From positions 1 through 7,846 of the forward strand of contig CAIXZV010000582.1 in NCBI GenBank assembly GCA_903924005.1: DNA of 7,846 nt, read 5' to 3'. The notes under the pieces were generated by a model. That model was not told where the DNA came from. It did not search any database and saw only the letters and a list, made by a program, of their open reading frames with translations. This document shows, piece after piece, positions 1 to 6,030 of the stretch (positions are counted from its first letter, which is position 1; each line of letters starts with the position of its first letter). This DNA comes from an uncultured Chloroflexota bacterium (lineage in GTDB: Bacteria; Chloroflexota; Limnocylindria; Limnocylindrales; CSP1-4). Position numbers and translations under genes: made by a program.

Positions 1-961
1 CCTCGATGGCGCCAAACAGGTCGCGGTGGCGGGCGAGCAGCTCGTCAAGCCTGGCGTTCTCGGTGAGCGAGATGGTCCCACGCAGCACCAGCTTCACGAT
101 GGCGCGGTCCTTGTGGTCAAAGCCATCAAGCCAGCGCACAAGCGGACCCAGACGCTCGGGGCCGTCAAGGTCAATCGTGGTCCGCGCAAAGCGCCAGTGG
201 CCCAGCGGCAGCCTCGTCACGTCACAGGCGTCCGGCCGCAACTCCACAAGCAGGACGTTGTCCTGATGCTCCTCGTCATAGTCCGTCGGCTCGGGCGCAC
301 CGGCATACCAGATACGTCCCGTGGCACCCACCTGCGTTGTCGAGTGGCGATCGCCAAGGGCGAGATAGTCAATCCGGTGCTCAGCCAGCGCCTGCTCGGC
401 CGCCGCAACTCGGATCTGGGCCGGGTTGCCCAGGTCCATGAGGTTGTCGGTGGCGCCGTGGGCAACCAGCACCCGCCGCACGCTTGGCGCAGGCTCCAAG
501 GCGGCGCACGCGTCCGCGACAAGATCGGCCAGCGGACGCTTGCTGAACCACGGGGCACCGCTGACCTCCACGCCGGGACGCACCTCGTGGATGGCGCCGT
601 CCTCAAGGACCGTCACGTGGGCGGGCTTGCCCTCGAGAAATGTCGGCGAGCGGAAGACCGAGCCCGCGTCGAGCGGATCGTGGTTGCCCGGCAGCAGAAA
701 CACCGGCACGTGGATTGTCTGGAGCGCCTGCAGTGTCCGTCGAACCGTCTGCGTGGAGACCTGGTTTGTCTCAAAGACGTCGCCCGCCACCACCAGGAAC
801 TCAGCGCCGTGCTCCTGGGCCGCTTCGCCCATCCTGCGGATGACATCGATGCGAGCCTGGCTGTAGCGTGCCTGCGCCTCGGCCGAGAGGAAGTGGCGAG
901 TCATCCCCAGCTGCCAGTCGGCGCTGTGGAGGAAGCGGACGGTGGCACCCTGACCGCTCAT
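1..961 (-). CDS. SbcD/Mre11-like metallophosphoesterase (DNA repair exonuclease family), 3' end cut by window edge
   Basis: The first 320 residues of a calcineurin-like phosphoesterase of the SbcD/Mre11/YhaO type are present, and the C-terminus lies beyond the left edge. Motifs seen: LHSADWQLG (residues 11-19), GDVFE (60-64), GNHD (92-95), AHG (167-169, H168) and LGDRH (202-206). In the family these residues hold two metal ions (usually Mn2+) that cleave phosphodiester bonds. SbcD works as a nuclease on DNA ends or hairpins with an SbcC ATPase; no SbcC is visible here, and one could lie past the left edge. Two usual ligands differ: DxH is D15-W-Q17, and GHxH is G203-D204-R-H206. From memory both changes occur in related high-GC bacterial proteins, so this is probably a subfamily trait, not decay. 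The ATG at 961 places motif I ten residues in, as expected. Its Shine-Dalgarno site is weak (AGG about 4 nt upstream). Confident of the fold, less so of the biological role. Confidence 0.9.
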   Translation of the reverse strand, partial: MSGQGATVRFLHSADWQLGMTRHFLSAEAQARYSQARIDVIRRMGEAAQEHGAEFLVVAGDVFETNQVSTQTVRRTLQALQTIHVPVFLLPGNHDPLDAGSVFRSPTFLEGKPAHVTVLEDGAIHEVRPGVEVSGAPWFSKRPLADLVADACAALEPAPSVRRVLVAHGATDNLMDLGNPAQIRVAAAEQALAEHRIDYLALGDRHSTTQVGATGRIWYAGAPEPTDYDEEHQDNVLLVELRPDACDVTRLPLGHWRFARTTIDLDGPERLGPLVRWLDGFDHKDRAIVKLVLRGTISLTENARLDELLARHRDLFGAIE

Positions 962-993
962 TGGCCTGCCGTCCCCTGGTCGCCCATGCTCAT
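958..993 (-). other. Possible 11-codon leader ORF overlapping the phosphoesterase start (ATGA)
   Basis: A tiny ORF encoding MSMGDQGTAGQ starts at 993, with a second in-frame ATG at 987. It ends with TGA at 960-958, overlapping the phosphoesterase ATG (961-959) as ATGA. A purine-rich run (GGGGGGAG) sits just upstream at a plausible distance for the second ATG, whereas the phosphoesterase ATG has only a weak ribosome site. This could mean translational coupling. An ORF this short in GC-rich DNA could easily be chance. Confidence 0.2.
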
Positions 994-1032
994 CCGCTCC
1001 CCCCGCTGCACGTCTGCCGGCTGATGCCCCCG

Positions 1033-1060
1033 ATCATAGCGACGGCACGGCTGGCGTCGA
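1033..1060 (-). promoter_or_regulatory. Candidate sigma70-type promoter for the phosphoesterase gene
   Basis: On the minus strand there is TATGAT at 1038-1033 (5 of 6 matches to TATAAT). It is preceded after a 16-bp spacer by TCGACG at 1060-1055 (4 of 6 matches to TTGACA). Transcription would begin near 1026, giving a leader of about 65 nt before the ATG at 961. The AT-rich hexamer stands out in very GC-rich surroundings. This is motif matching only. Confidence 0.35.
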
Positions 1061-1065
1061 GCGCC

Positions 1066-1150
1066 TTGACGGGCCTGCCCCCACGGATTGACGGGCCTGC
1101 CCCCACGGATTGACGGGCCTGCCCCCACGGATTGACGGGCCTGCCCCCAC
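1066..1150. repeat. 22-bp perfect tandem repeat, 3.9 copies
   Basis: Four head-to-tail units begin at 1066, 1088, 1110 and 1132. Each starts TTGACGGGCC and ends CCCCCACGGA. The first three are identical over 22 bp, and the fourth matches for 19 bp and then diverges. The 22-bp period shifts the reading frame, which argues against coding. There are no spacers, so it is not a CRISPR array. Perfect identity suggests recent expansion (slippage) or active homogenisation. Confidence 0.9.
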
Positions 1151-1162
1151 CGAAACCCCGCG

Positions 1163-1379
1163 CGTATGCGCTCCATGGCTGCCGGCAGGGCAAACGAAGG
1201 GCTATAGCGACACGCCGGCCGCTGCCAGCGTCTCGGGCCGCGGCAACAAACGGCTTGGGTCACGTCCCATACATGGCATGCATGTGGCTATTCGTATGGC
1301 GACTGACTCGGCACCTCGGGCCGTGACGCAGCGGCCTAACGGACGCCGGTGGCCTGCGGCCATCCATGGAGTGAATACG
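1163..1379. repeat. Element A: intergenic element with inverted, hairpin-flanked ends
   Basis: The left end is CGTATGCGCTCCATG (1163-1177). The right end is its near inverted copy CATGGAGTGAATACG (1365-1379). On the inner side of each motif is a short hairpin or palindrome: CTGCCGGCAG at 1179-1188, and GGCC-TGC-GGCC at 1351-1361. A weaker internal copy, CATGGCATGCATGTG, lies at 1272-1286 (11 of 15 matches to the consensus). The same architecture recurs at 7519-7757. No transposase-like ORF is inside. This resembles a BIME/REP pair or a small non-autonomous (MITE-like) element. The class is inference; the repeats themselves are directly visible. Confidence 0.6.
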
Positions 1380-1438
1380 GCCAAGCCCAAGAGCGGCCGG
1401 ACACCGCAGCCGGGCCGCGCGCGCCCGTCGGACACCGC

Positions 1439-1536
1439 AGACGGGCCACAGCGGCGAAGACGGGCCGCCGCCGCAGACGGGCCGCCACGCCAGACGGGCC
1501 TCCCGCGCCAGACAGGCCTCCCGCGCCAGACGCGTC
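1439..1536. repeat. Degenerate 17-19-bp tandem array with AGACGGGCC core
   Basis: The core AGACGGGCC begins at 1439, 1458, 1475 and 1492, and a variant AGACAGGCC at 1510. A sixth, more diverged unit (AGACGCGTC) begins at 1528. Spacing is 19, 17, 17, 18 and 18 bp. The last units share the tail TCCCGCGC. The array ends about 4 bp from the MFS stop codon, so it would lie in the 3' untranslated RNA of that gene. It shares the 8-mer GACGGGCC with the 22-bp array on the other side of element A. Confidence 0.7.
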
Positions 1537-1540
1537 CCCG

Positions 1541-2749
1541 CTACTTCAGGCGCCCGTTGAGGACCAGCGCGCCCGCGCAAGCTGCCGACATCGCGGCCGT
1601 TGCCAGCATCAGCGCCTCCATGCCAACCGCGGCCGACAGGAAGCCCATGAGCGGCGGCACCACGACGGACCCGATCACGGAGGCGCTCGTGAGGACGCCG
1701 CTAACCGCCGCGGCTCGGTCCGGGTATCGCTCGCCCGCAAGCGCCATGATCAGCGGGTACACGGGCCCGCAGGCAAAGCCCACCACGCCAAAGAGCGCCA
1801 CGGACACGGGCAGCACCGGCATCAGCACCGCCACTGCCAGCGAGCAGCCCGCCAGCACGGCAGCCCCGATGGCGAGCGTGAGGTGGTTGAACCGGTCCGA
1901 GAACGCGGCGGACGCCAGCCTGCCCAGCATCAGCCCGCCCCAGAAGAGACCGAGGGCGCCCGTGGCAACCACCAGCGGCGCGTCGGCAAAGAAGCGGACG
2001 AGCCAGCTCGACACACCCGTCTCGGTGCCGATATAGCAGCCGATCGCCAGGGCCAGCGCGAGGATCGGCAGGCGAAAGGCAAGCCGGCGCTCGGGCCGCT
2101 GGGCAGCCACGGCAGGCGCCGCAGACACGGCAGGCGCGGCGGCCATTCGATGATGGCGGCCGTCAGGCATCGGCGTGATCGCCGCGGCGAGGCCAACCAG
2201 CACCAGTGCGACACCGCTCGCGGTCATCAGCGCCTGCCACGCCACGCCCGCACCGTCCAGCGCGCCCACGACGAACGGCGCCGCCGTTGCCCCAACAGCA
2301 AAGAAGAAGTGCGCCGTGTTGAGCGCTCGCCCGCGACCCTCCGGATACAGGTCCAGCATCAGCGCCGTGCCGCCGGAGTCCACCGCTCCGCTGCCAAAGG
2401 ACCGAGGGATGCCAAGGAGCAGGAAGACCCACCAGTCGGTCACGGCCCCCTGCGCCAGGAGCAGCAGGCCGCCGGCGAGGAAGGAGAGCACCAAAACCGG
2501 TCGCCGCCCGATGCGCTCCGTCACCCAGCCGCCGGCAAGCGCCCCAAGCGCATACGCCGACCACCACGCGAAGTACAGGAAGCCAAAACCCGCATCTGAC
2601 TGCCTAAAGCCGGACTCGAGGCGGAGCACCAGCGACGGAACAAGCAGCACCACCCAGCCCAGCTGGAGATACAGCGCGCAGGCGAGGGCCGCGGCGACAA
2701 GGCGCGGGCGGCCCGAAACCGGGGCGGGCGTGAACGTGGGGGATCGCAT
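1541..2749 (-). CDS. Major facilitator superfamily permease, FHS (sugar:H+ symporter)-like
   Basis: A 402-residue integral membrane protein with about 12 hydrophobic segments in two six-helix halves, split by a polar Ala/Arg-rich loop (about residues 193-226). MFS motif A is seen as GGWVTERIGRRP (73-84), and a second-half counterpart as GRLASAAFSDRF (276-287). DLYPEGRGRALNTAHFFFAVGA (residues 133-154), YIGTETGVSSWL (239-250) and GFACGPVYP (324-332) resemble the FHS family (FucP, GlcP), which imports sugars with protons. The substrate is not proven. The ATG at 2749 is chosen because the protein then begins with a short tail before TM1. An earlier in-frame ATG at 2911 would add 54 non-hydrophobic residues and overlap the leader of the divergent transporter operon. 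No clear Shine-Dalgarno site or promoter is visible. It is divergent from the binding-protein gene, with 174 bp between them. Confidence 0.88.
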   Translation of the reverse strand: MRSPTFTPAPVSGRPRLVAAALACALYLQLGWVVLLVPSLVLRLESGFRQSDAGFGFLYFAWWSAYALGALAGGWVTERIGRRPVLVLSFLAGGLLLLAQGAVTDWWVFLLLGIPRSFGSGAVDSGGTALMLDLYPEGRGRALNTAHFFFAVGATAAPFVVGALDGAGVAWQALMTASGVALVLVGLAAAITPMPDGRHHRMAAAPAVSAAPAVAAQRPERRLAFRLPILALALAIGCYIGTETGVSSWLVRFFADAPLVVATGALGLFWGGLMLGRLASAAFSDRFNHLTLAIGAAVLAGCSLAVAVLMPVLPVSVALFGVVGFACGPVYPLIMALAGERYPDRAAAVSGVLTSASVIGSVVVPPLMGFLSAAVGMEALMLATAAMSAACAGALVLNGRLK

Positions 2750-2799
2750 CTCGCGGCCGACGATAGCAGCGTCTTTCAGTTCACCTTGCAGACCAATGC

Positions 2800-2813
2800 G
2801 GGCCGTCCGGCCC
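2800..2813. repeat. Inverted repeat in the divergent intergenic region
   Basis: GGGCCG (2800-2805) and CGGCCC (2808-2813) form a perfect inverted repeat around two bases. As RNA it would fold as a 5-bp stem with a 4-nt loop. It lies about 50 bp upstream of the MFS ATG and about 110 bp upstream of the binding-protein gene. It could be an operator for either gene, or chance in GC-rich DNA. Confidence 0.3.
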
Positions 2814-2891
2814 CCCCGAGTGGGACCGGGTGTCAGGGTAGGATGGCCAACAGGTTGTTGATTGCTTTCCGGCGTGTCCCCCCGGTACTCA

Positions 2892-2910
2892 GGCCCGCTG
2901 CGGGCCCGCA
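2892..2910 (+). promoter_or_regulatory. Hairpin / 12-bp palindrome just upstream of the binding-protein ribosome site
   Basis: GGCCCG (2892-2897), CTG and CGGGCC (2901-2906) form a 6-bp perfect stem with a 3-nt loop. Overlapping it is the perfect palindrome TGCGGGCCCGCA (2899-2910), which ends one base before the AGGAG site. In the mRNA it could modulate access to the ribosome site or protect the 5' end. As DNA it could be an operator. No recognisable riboswitch or regulator site accompanies it. Confidence 0.35.
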
Positions 2911-2911
2911 C

Positions 2912-2916
2912 AGGAG
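2912..2916 (+). promoter_or_regulatory. Shine-Dalgarno site that fixes the binding-protein start
   Basis: AGGAG with a 7-nt spacer to the ATG at 2924. It is the best ribosome site in the window and favours 2924 over the in-frame ATGs at 2786, 2843, 2933 and 2942. Confidence 0.75.
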
Positions 2917-2923
2917 ACGGCGG

Positions 2924-4177
2924 ATGCGTGGAATGCGGATCATGGCGGCGGCCGCGGCGGCGGTGCTGGTTGTGGCGGCCTGCGGCTCAGGCACCAGCAG
3001 CGGACCCAAGACCCTCAAGATCGGCTTCACCGCGTCCCAGACCGGCGCTCAGGAACTCACCTCGAAGCGTCAGGTTGAGGGCATCAAGCTCTGGGCGGAC
3101 CAGGTGACCAAGGCCGGCGGCATCAAGCTCAAGGACGGCACGGTCCTCACGCCGCAGCTCGTGTCCTACGACGACGAGTCCAAGACGGACCGCGTGCAGG
3201 CGCTCTACACCAAGCTCATCAACGACGACAAGGTGGATTTCCTCCTGTCGCCGTACTCGAGCGGGCTCATCAAGGCTGCAGCCGTTGTGGGCGAGCAGAA
3301 CGGCAAGATCATGGTGACCGCCGGCGGCGCCGATGACGCCACGATGGAGCAGGGCTTCACGTCCATCTACCAGGTCTACACACCGGCCTCGCAGTACCTC
3401 ACCGGCGCCATCGACCTGATGCTCGCGATGGACCCGTCCATCAAGAAGATCGCCATCGTCAACGAGAAGGATGCCTTCTCCACGGGCGTTGCCGCGGCCG
3501 CCAAGCCATATGCCGCAAGCAAGGGCCTCCAGATTGTGGTGGATGAGGGCTACGACACCGGCACCACAGACTTCGGGCCCATCGTGAACAAGATTGCCGC
3601 GGCCGCGCCCGATGCCATCCTTGGCGGCGGGCACTTCCAGGACGGCCAGACCTTTGCCAAGGCGATCTTTGACAAGCAGGTGAAGGCCAAGTTCATCGCG
3701 CTGCTGGTCGCACCGCCGGAACCCACGTTTGGCGACATCGGCGCCGCCGCCAACGACATCGTCGGCCCCTCGCAGTGGGAAGCCAGCGTGGCGTACGACG
3801 CCAAGGCGGCCGTGGCTGCCAACATCAGCTGGTACGGCCCCGCGGTCGCGGACTTCACCGCCGCATACAACGCAGCGTTTGGCTCGGCGCCTTCGTACCA
3901 CTCCGCGGGCGGGTATGCCGCTGGGCTGGTCCTCCAGAAGGCCATCGAGGACGCGGGCTCCATCGATCCCGCCGCGGTCCGCGCGGCATTGGACAAGCAG
4001 GACCTCCTCACGCTCTTTGGGCGGATCAGGTTCTCCACAGACGCCAAGACACACGGCAAGCAGACCGCCCACCAGATGGTCTACGTGCAGTGGCAGGCGG
4101 CGGCCGACGGGTCGCTGTCCACCAAGGTGGTCTGGCCCGAGGCGGGCCGCACGGCGCCCATCGTGCCGCGCCAGTAG
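2924..4177 (+). CDS. Branched-chain/hydrophobic amino acid ABC transporter, solute-binding lipoprotein (LivJ/LivK-like)
   Basis: A 417-residue extracellular ligand-binding lipoprotein of the periplasmic-binding-protein type I (Peripla_BP_6) fold. The N-terminus is a short lipoprotein signal: charged MRGMR, an Ala/Val-rich core, and lipobox VAAC with Cys20 as the acylated residue, followed by a Gly/Ser linker. The mature part opens LKIGFTASQTG (31-41) and contains NDDKVDFLLSPYSS (100-113), IVNEKDAFSTG (178-188), DTGTTDFGPIV (211-221) and YHSAGGYAAGLVLQKAIE (325-342), all typical of the LivJ/LivK-related family. It would capture substrate outside the membrane and deliver it to LivHM. The ligand is likely branched-chain or other neutral amino acids, but relatives bind amides, urea or aromatic acids and the pocket cannot be read confidently here. 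It is first gene of the operon, six bases before livH. Confidence 0.92.
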   Translation: MRGMRIMAAAAAAVLVVAACGSGTSSGPKTLKIGFTASQTGAQELTSKRQVEGIKLWADQVTKAGGIKLKDGTVLTPQLVSYDDESKTDRVQALYTKLINDDKVDFLLSPYSSGLIKAAAVVGEQNGKIMVTAGGADDATMEQGFTSIYQVYTPASQYLTGAIDLMLAMDPSIKKIAIVNEKDAFSTGVAAAAKPYAASKGLQIVVDEGYDTGTTDFGPIVNKIAAAAPDAILGGGHFQDGQTFAKAIFDKQVKAKFIALLVAPPEPTFGDIGAAANDIVGPSQWEASVAYDAKAAVAANISWYGPAVADFTAAYNAAFGSAPSYHSAGGYAAGLVLQKAIEDAGSIDPAAVRAALDKQDLLTLFGRIRFSTDAKTHGKQTAHQMVYVQWQAAADGSLSTKVVWPEAGRTAPIVPRQ

Positions 4178-4183
4178 CTACCC

Positions 4184-5047
4184 GTGAACCTTGGCGCCCT
4201 GCTCCCGTCGGCCATCGACGGGCTGCTGCTGGGATTTGTCTACGGGCTGGCCGCCATGGGGCTCACGCTGATCTTTGGCGTCACCCGTGTGGTCAACCTT
4301 GCCCACGGCCAAATGATCGCCATGGGCATGTTCGTGGTGCTGGCCGTGGCAAGCGGCGCGGGGCTCAACCCGTACGTCGGCGTGCTGCTGGCGGCCGTGG
4401 TGGGGCTGGCCGCCGGTGTCGTGATCTATGTGGTGGCCGTTGACCGCGTCATCAACGCGCCCGAGCTCACCACGCTGCTGGCGACGTTTGCGGTAAACCT
4501 GATCATCATCGGCACGGCGACAACGCTGCTCACCACGAGCCCCCGGGCCGTTGATGTGGACATGGGCGCGCTCCGATCCGGCGGCGTGACCGTGCTGGGC
4601 ACGCACCTGGTTGCGGTGGTCATCGCTGTGGCCGCGGCGGGCGCCCTATACGCCTTCCTGTTCCGCACGCGTCTGGGCAAGTCCATCCGGGCGGTAGCGG
4701 CGGATCGTGCTGCGGCGGAACTCATGGGCATCAACTCGCGCCGCATGCTGGCGCTTGCCTTTGGCTTGGGCACGGCGCTGGCGATGACCGCAGGCGCCCT
4801 CCTCGCCACGCTGTTCTCGTTCAATGTGCTCTCGGGCGGCACGTATGAGACAAAGAGCTTTGTCATCGTGGTGCTGGGCGGTCTGGGCAACCCCACGGGC
4901 GCCCTCATCGGCGGCCTCATCATCGGGCTGCTCGAGGGCGTCACGGCGGTGGTGATCCCGGTGTCCTGGGTACCCGTCATCGAGTACGCGGTCTTCGTGC
5001 TGATCCTGCTGGTTCGACCGCGCGGGCTTCTTGGGTCACGCCAGTGA
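4184..5047 (+). CDS. livH: Branched-chain amino acid ABC transporter permease LivH
   Basis: A 287-residue inner-membrane permease, about the usual LivH length, with roughly eight hydrophobic segments. Diagnostic motifs: GLAAMGLTLIFGVTRVVNLAHG (21-42), where NLAHG is the LivH hallmark; the EAA-type cytoplasmic loop SIRAVAADRAAAELMGI (167-183), which docks on the ATPases; and VVLGGLGNPTGALIGG (229-244). It ends LVRPRGLLGSRQ, a normal LivH tail. It pairs with LivM to form the substrate channel. The start is GTG at 4184, six bases after the binding-protein stop. No Shine-Dalgarno site is evident, so initiation probably depends on ribosomes finishing the upstream gene. Its stop overlaps the livM start by 4 bp. 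Confidence 0.95.
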   Translation: MNLGALLPSAIDGLLLGFVYGLAAMGLTLIFGVTRVVNLAHGQMIAMGMFVVLAVASGAGLNPYVGVLLAAVVGLAAGVVIYVVAVDRVINAPELTTLLATFAVNLIIIGTATTLLTTSPRAVDVDMGALRSGGVTVLGTHLVAVVIAVAAAGALYAFLFRTRLGKSIRAVAADRAAAELMGINSRRMLALAFGLGTALAMTAGALLATLFSFNVLSGGTYETKSFVIVVLGGLGNPTGALIGGLIIGLLEGVTAVVIPVSWVPVIEYAVFVLILLVRPRGLLGSRQ

Positions 5048-6030
5048 GGGCGATGCTGCGGTTGCGCGGGCGGTCCCGCCCCTTCCTGCCCGTCTTGCTG
5101 CTCATCGTCGCCGTAGTGGCGGCCGTCCCGCTTGTGACGGGCAACCCGTCCATGCGCGAAGAGCTGTTCTTCATGCTCCTGCTGGTCACCCTCGCAACGA
5201 GTGTCAACGTGATCACCGGATACACGGGCTACGTCTCGTTTGGCCACATCGTGTTCTTCGGTCTTGGCGGCTATGGCGCGTTCTGGTTGATGCAGGCGCT
5301 GGGCGTCCACTTCCTTGTTGCAGCGGTGCTGGGCGTGATCCCGGCGGTCCTTGTGGCGGCGGTGGTTGGCGCGGCCGTGCTGCGGCTGCGCGGCGCCTAC
5401 TTCGCGCTGGCGACGCTGGGGATCCTTGAGGCCACCAAGGCGTTCATGACCAACTTCGACCCCGCTGGCGGGGCCGTGGGGCTGTCCTTTAACTTCTCCA
5501 TCTATGCCCAGTACGGCGGGGCGAAGAGCGCGGCTGAACTGGCCTACGTGTTCATGGCCCTGGTGGCGCTCGCGGCCATCGCCGCGTCATACCTGGTCCG
5601 CCACGCAAAGTTTGGCCTTGCGCTGATGACCATCCGCGAAGACCAAGACGCGGCAGTGGTGCTGGGCATCGACCCCGCCCGGACCAAGGTGGCGGCCTTT
5701 GTGATCTCCGCCGTGTTCCCGGCGCTTGCCGGCGCGGCGTTCTTCTTCAAGAACGGGATCATCGAGCCCGGCTCCGCGTTTGATCTCACACGCTCCATCG
5801 AGTCGCTTGTGATGGTGGTGTTGGGCGGCGTCGGCACCGTGGCCGGACCCGTGATTGGTGCGGCCGTCTACGAATGGCTGCGCGGGTTCCTGATCACAAG
5901 CCCAGCGCTGGCGTCGTTCCAGCTGACGATTGCGGGCGTCCTGCTGCTGGTCGTGGTGCTGTTCGCCACGTCGGGTCTTGTGGGCGTGCTTCGGGCGCGG
6001 TTCCCAGCGGTGCGGGAGTGGCTGGAGTGA
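5044..6030 (+). CDS. livM: Branched-chain amino acid ABC transporter permease LivM
   Basis: A 328-residue inner-membrane permease with about nine to ten hydrophobic segments. LivM markers are NVITGYTGYVSFGHIVFFGLG (55-75), RLRGAYFALATLGI (114-127), the EAA-type loop MTIREDQDAAVVLGIDPAR (195-213) for ATPase contact, and MVVLGGVGTVAGPVIGAA (257-274). There is no C-terminal ATPase fusion, unlike some LivM-LivG fusions. The start is taken as GTG at 5044, which overlaps the livH stop as GTGA. An ATG three codons later (5053) is an alternative that would leave the protein essentially unchanged. It forms the heterodimeric channel with LivH. Its 3' end overlaps the livG start in the same GTGA arrangement. 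Confidence 0.95.
   Translation: MRAMLRLRGRSRPFLPVLLLIVAVVAAVPLVTGNPSMREELFFMLLLVTLATSVNVITGYTGYVSFGHIVFFGLGGYGAFWLMQALGVHFLVAAVLGVIPAVLVAAVVGAAVLRLRGAYFALATLGILEATKAFMTNFDPAGGAVGLSFNFSIYAQYGGAKSAAELAYVFMALVALAAIAASYLVRHAKFGLALMTIREDQDAAVVLGIDPARTKVAAFVISAVFPALAGAAFFFKNGIIEPGSAFDLTRSIESLVMVVLGGVGTVAGPVIGAAVYEWLRGFLITSPALASFQLTIAGVLLLVVVLFATSGLVGVLRARFPAVREWLE

Larger units (their letters stand above)
962..1540. other. Repeat-rich intergenic stretch between two minus-strand genes
   Basis: These 579 bp have no convincing gene. Translations in all frames are low-complexity, Arg/Pro/Gly-rich and run through tandem repeats whose unit lengths are not multiples of three. The stretch holds, in order, the candidate phosphoesterase promoter, a 22-bp tandem array (1066-1150), an element with inverted ends (1163-1379), two copies of CGGACACCGCAG (1398-1409 and 1429-1440), and a degenerate 17-19-bp array (1439-1536) that reaches almost to the MFS stop codon. 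The gap makes it unlikely that the MFS gene and the phosphoesterase share a promoter. Confidence 0.75.

Noticed and set aside
26..1024. 332-residue plus-strand ORF
   Set aside because: It lies antisense to the phosphoesterase, which has clear catalytic motifs. The plus-strand translation has no recognisable domain and ends in low-complexity sequence; it is a GC-rich shadow.
1066..1137. TTGACG in each 22-bp unit as repeated -35 promoter boxes
   Set aside because: No TATAAT-like hexamer follows at 16-18 bp in any unit, and no plus-strand gene starts downstream before 2924.
1066..1150. CRISPR array
   Set aside because: The 22-bp units are directly adjacent with no spacers, and no cas genes are present.
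958..1263. 101-residue minus-strand ORF upstream of the phosphoesterase
   Set aside because: Most of it is the 22-bp tandem array read through three successive frames plus Arg-rich filler. No domain is visible.
1349..2599. 416-residue plus-strand ORF opposite the MFS gene (also 1110-2036 and 2175-2861)
   Set aside because: The translation is Arg/His/Gln-rich and has no hydrophobic or domain pattern. The minus strand has a well-formed MFS permease with motif A.
2750..2911. Longer N-terminus for the MFS protein (ATG at 2911)
   Set aside because: The extra 54 residues are polar and non-membrane, and would overlap the leader of the divergent operon. Starting at 2749 gives a normal MFS N-terminus.
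2786..2923. Longer N-terminus for the binding protein (ATG at 2786 or 2843)
   Set aside because: It would put a 27- to 46-residue Arg/Pro-rich stretch ahead of a lipoprotein signal peptide. AGGAG at 2912-2916 fits the ATG at 2924.
2987..4072. 361-residue minus-strand ORF opposite the binding protein
   Set aside because: Shadow of a gene with a clear lipobox, Shine-Dalgarno site and family motifs.
4426..5310. 294-residue minus-strand ORF spanning livH/livM (also 5894-6634 and 6665-7549 over livG/livF)
   Set aside because: Antisense to strongly conserved transporter genes, polar low-complexity translations, and no family features.
5874..6026. 51-residue N-terminal extension of LivG
   Set aside because: It would lie wholly inside livM in another frame. 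The GTG at 6027 has a good ribosome site and a GTGA junction like its neighbours.
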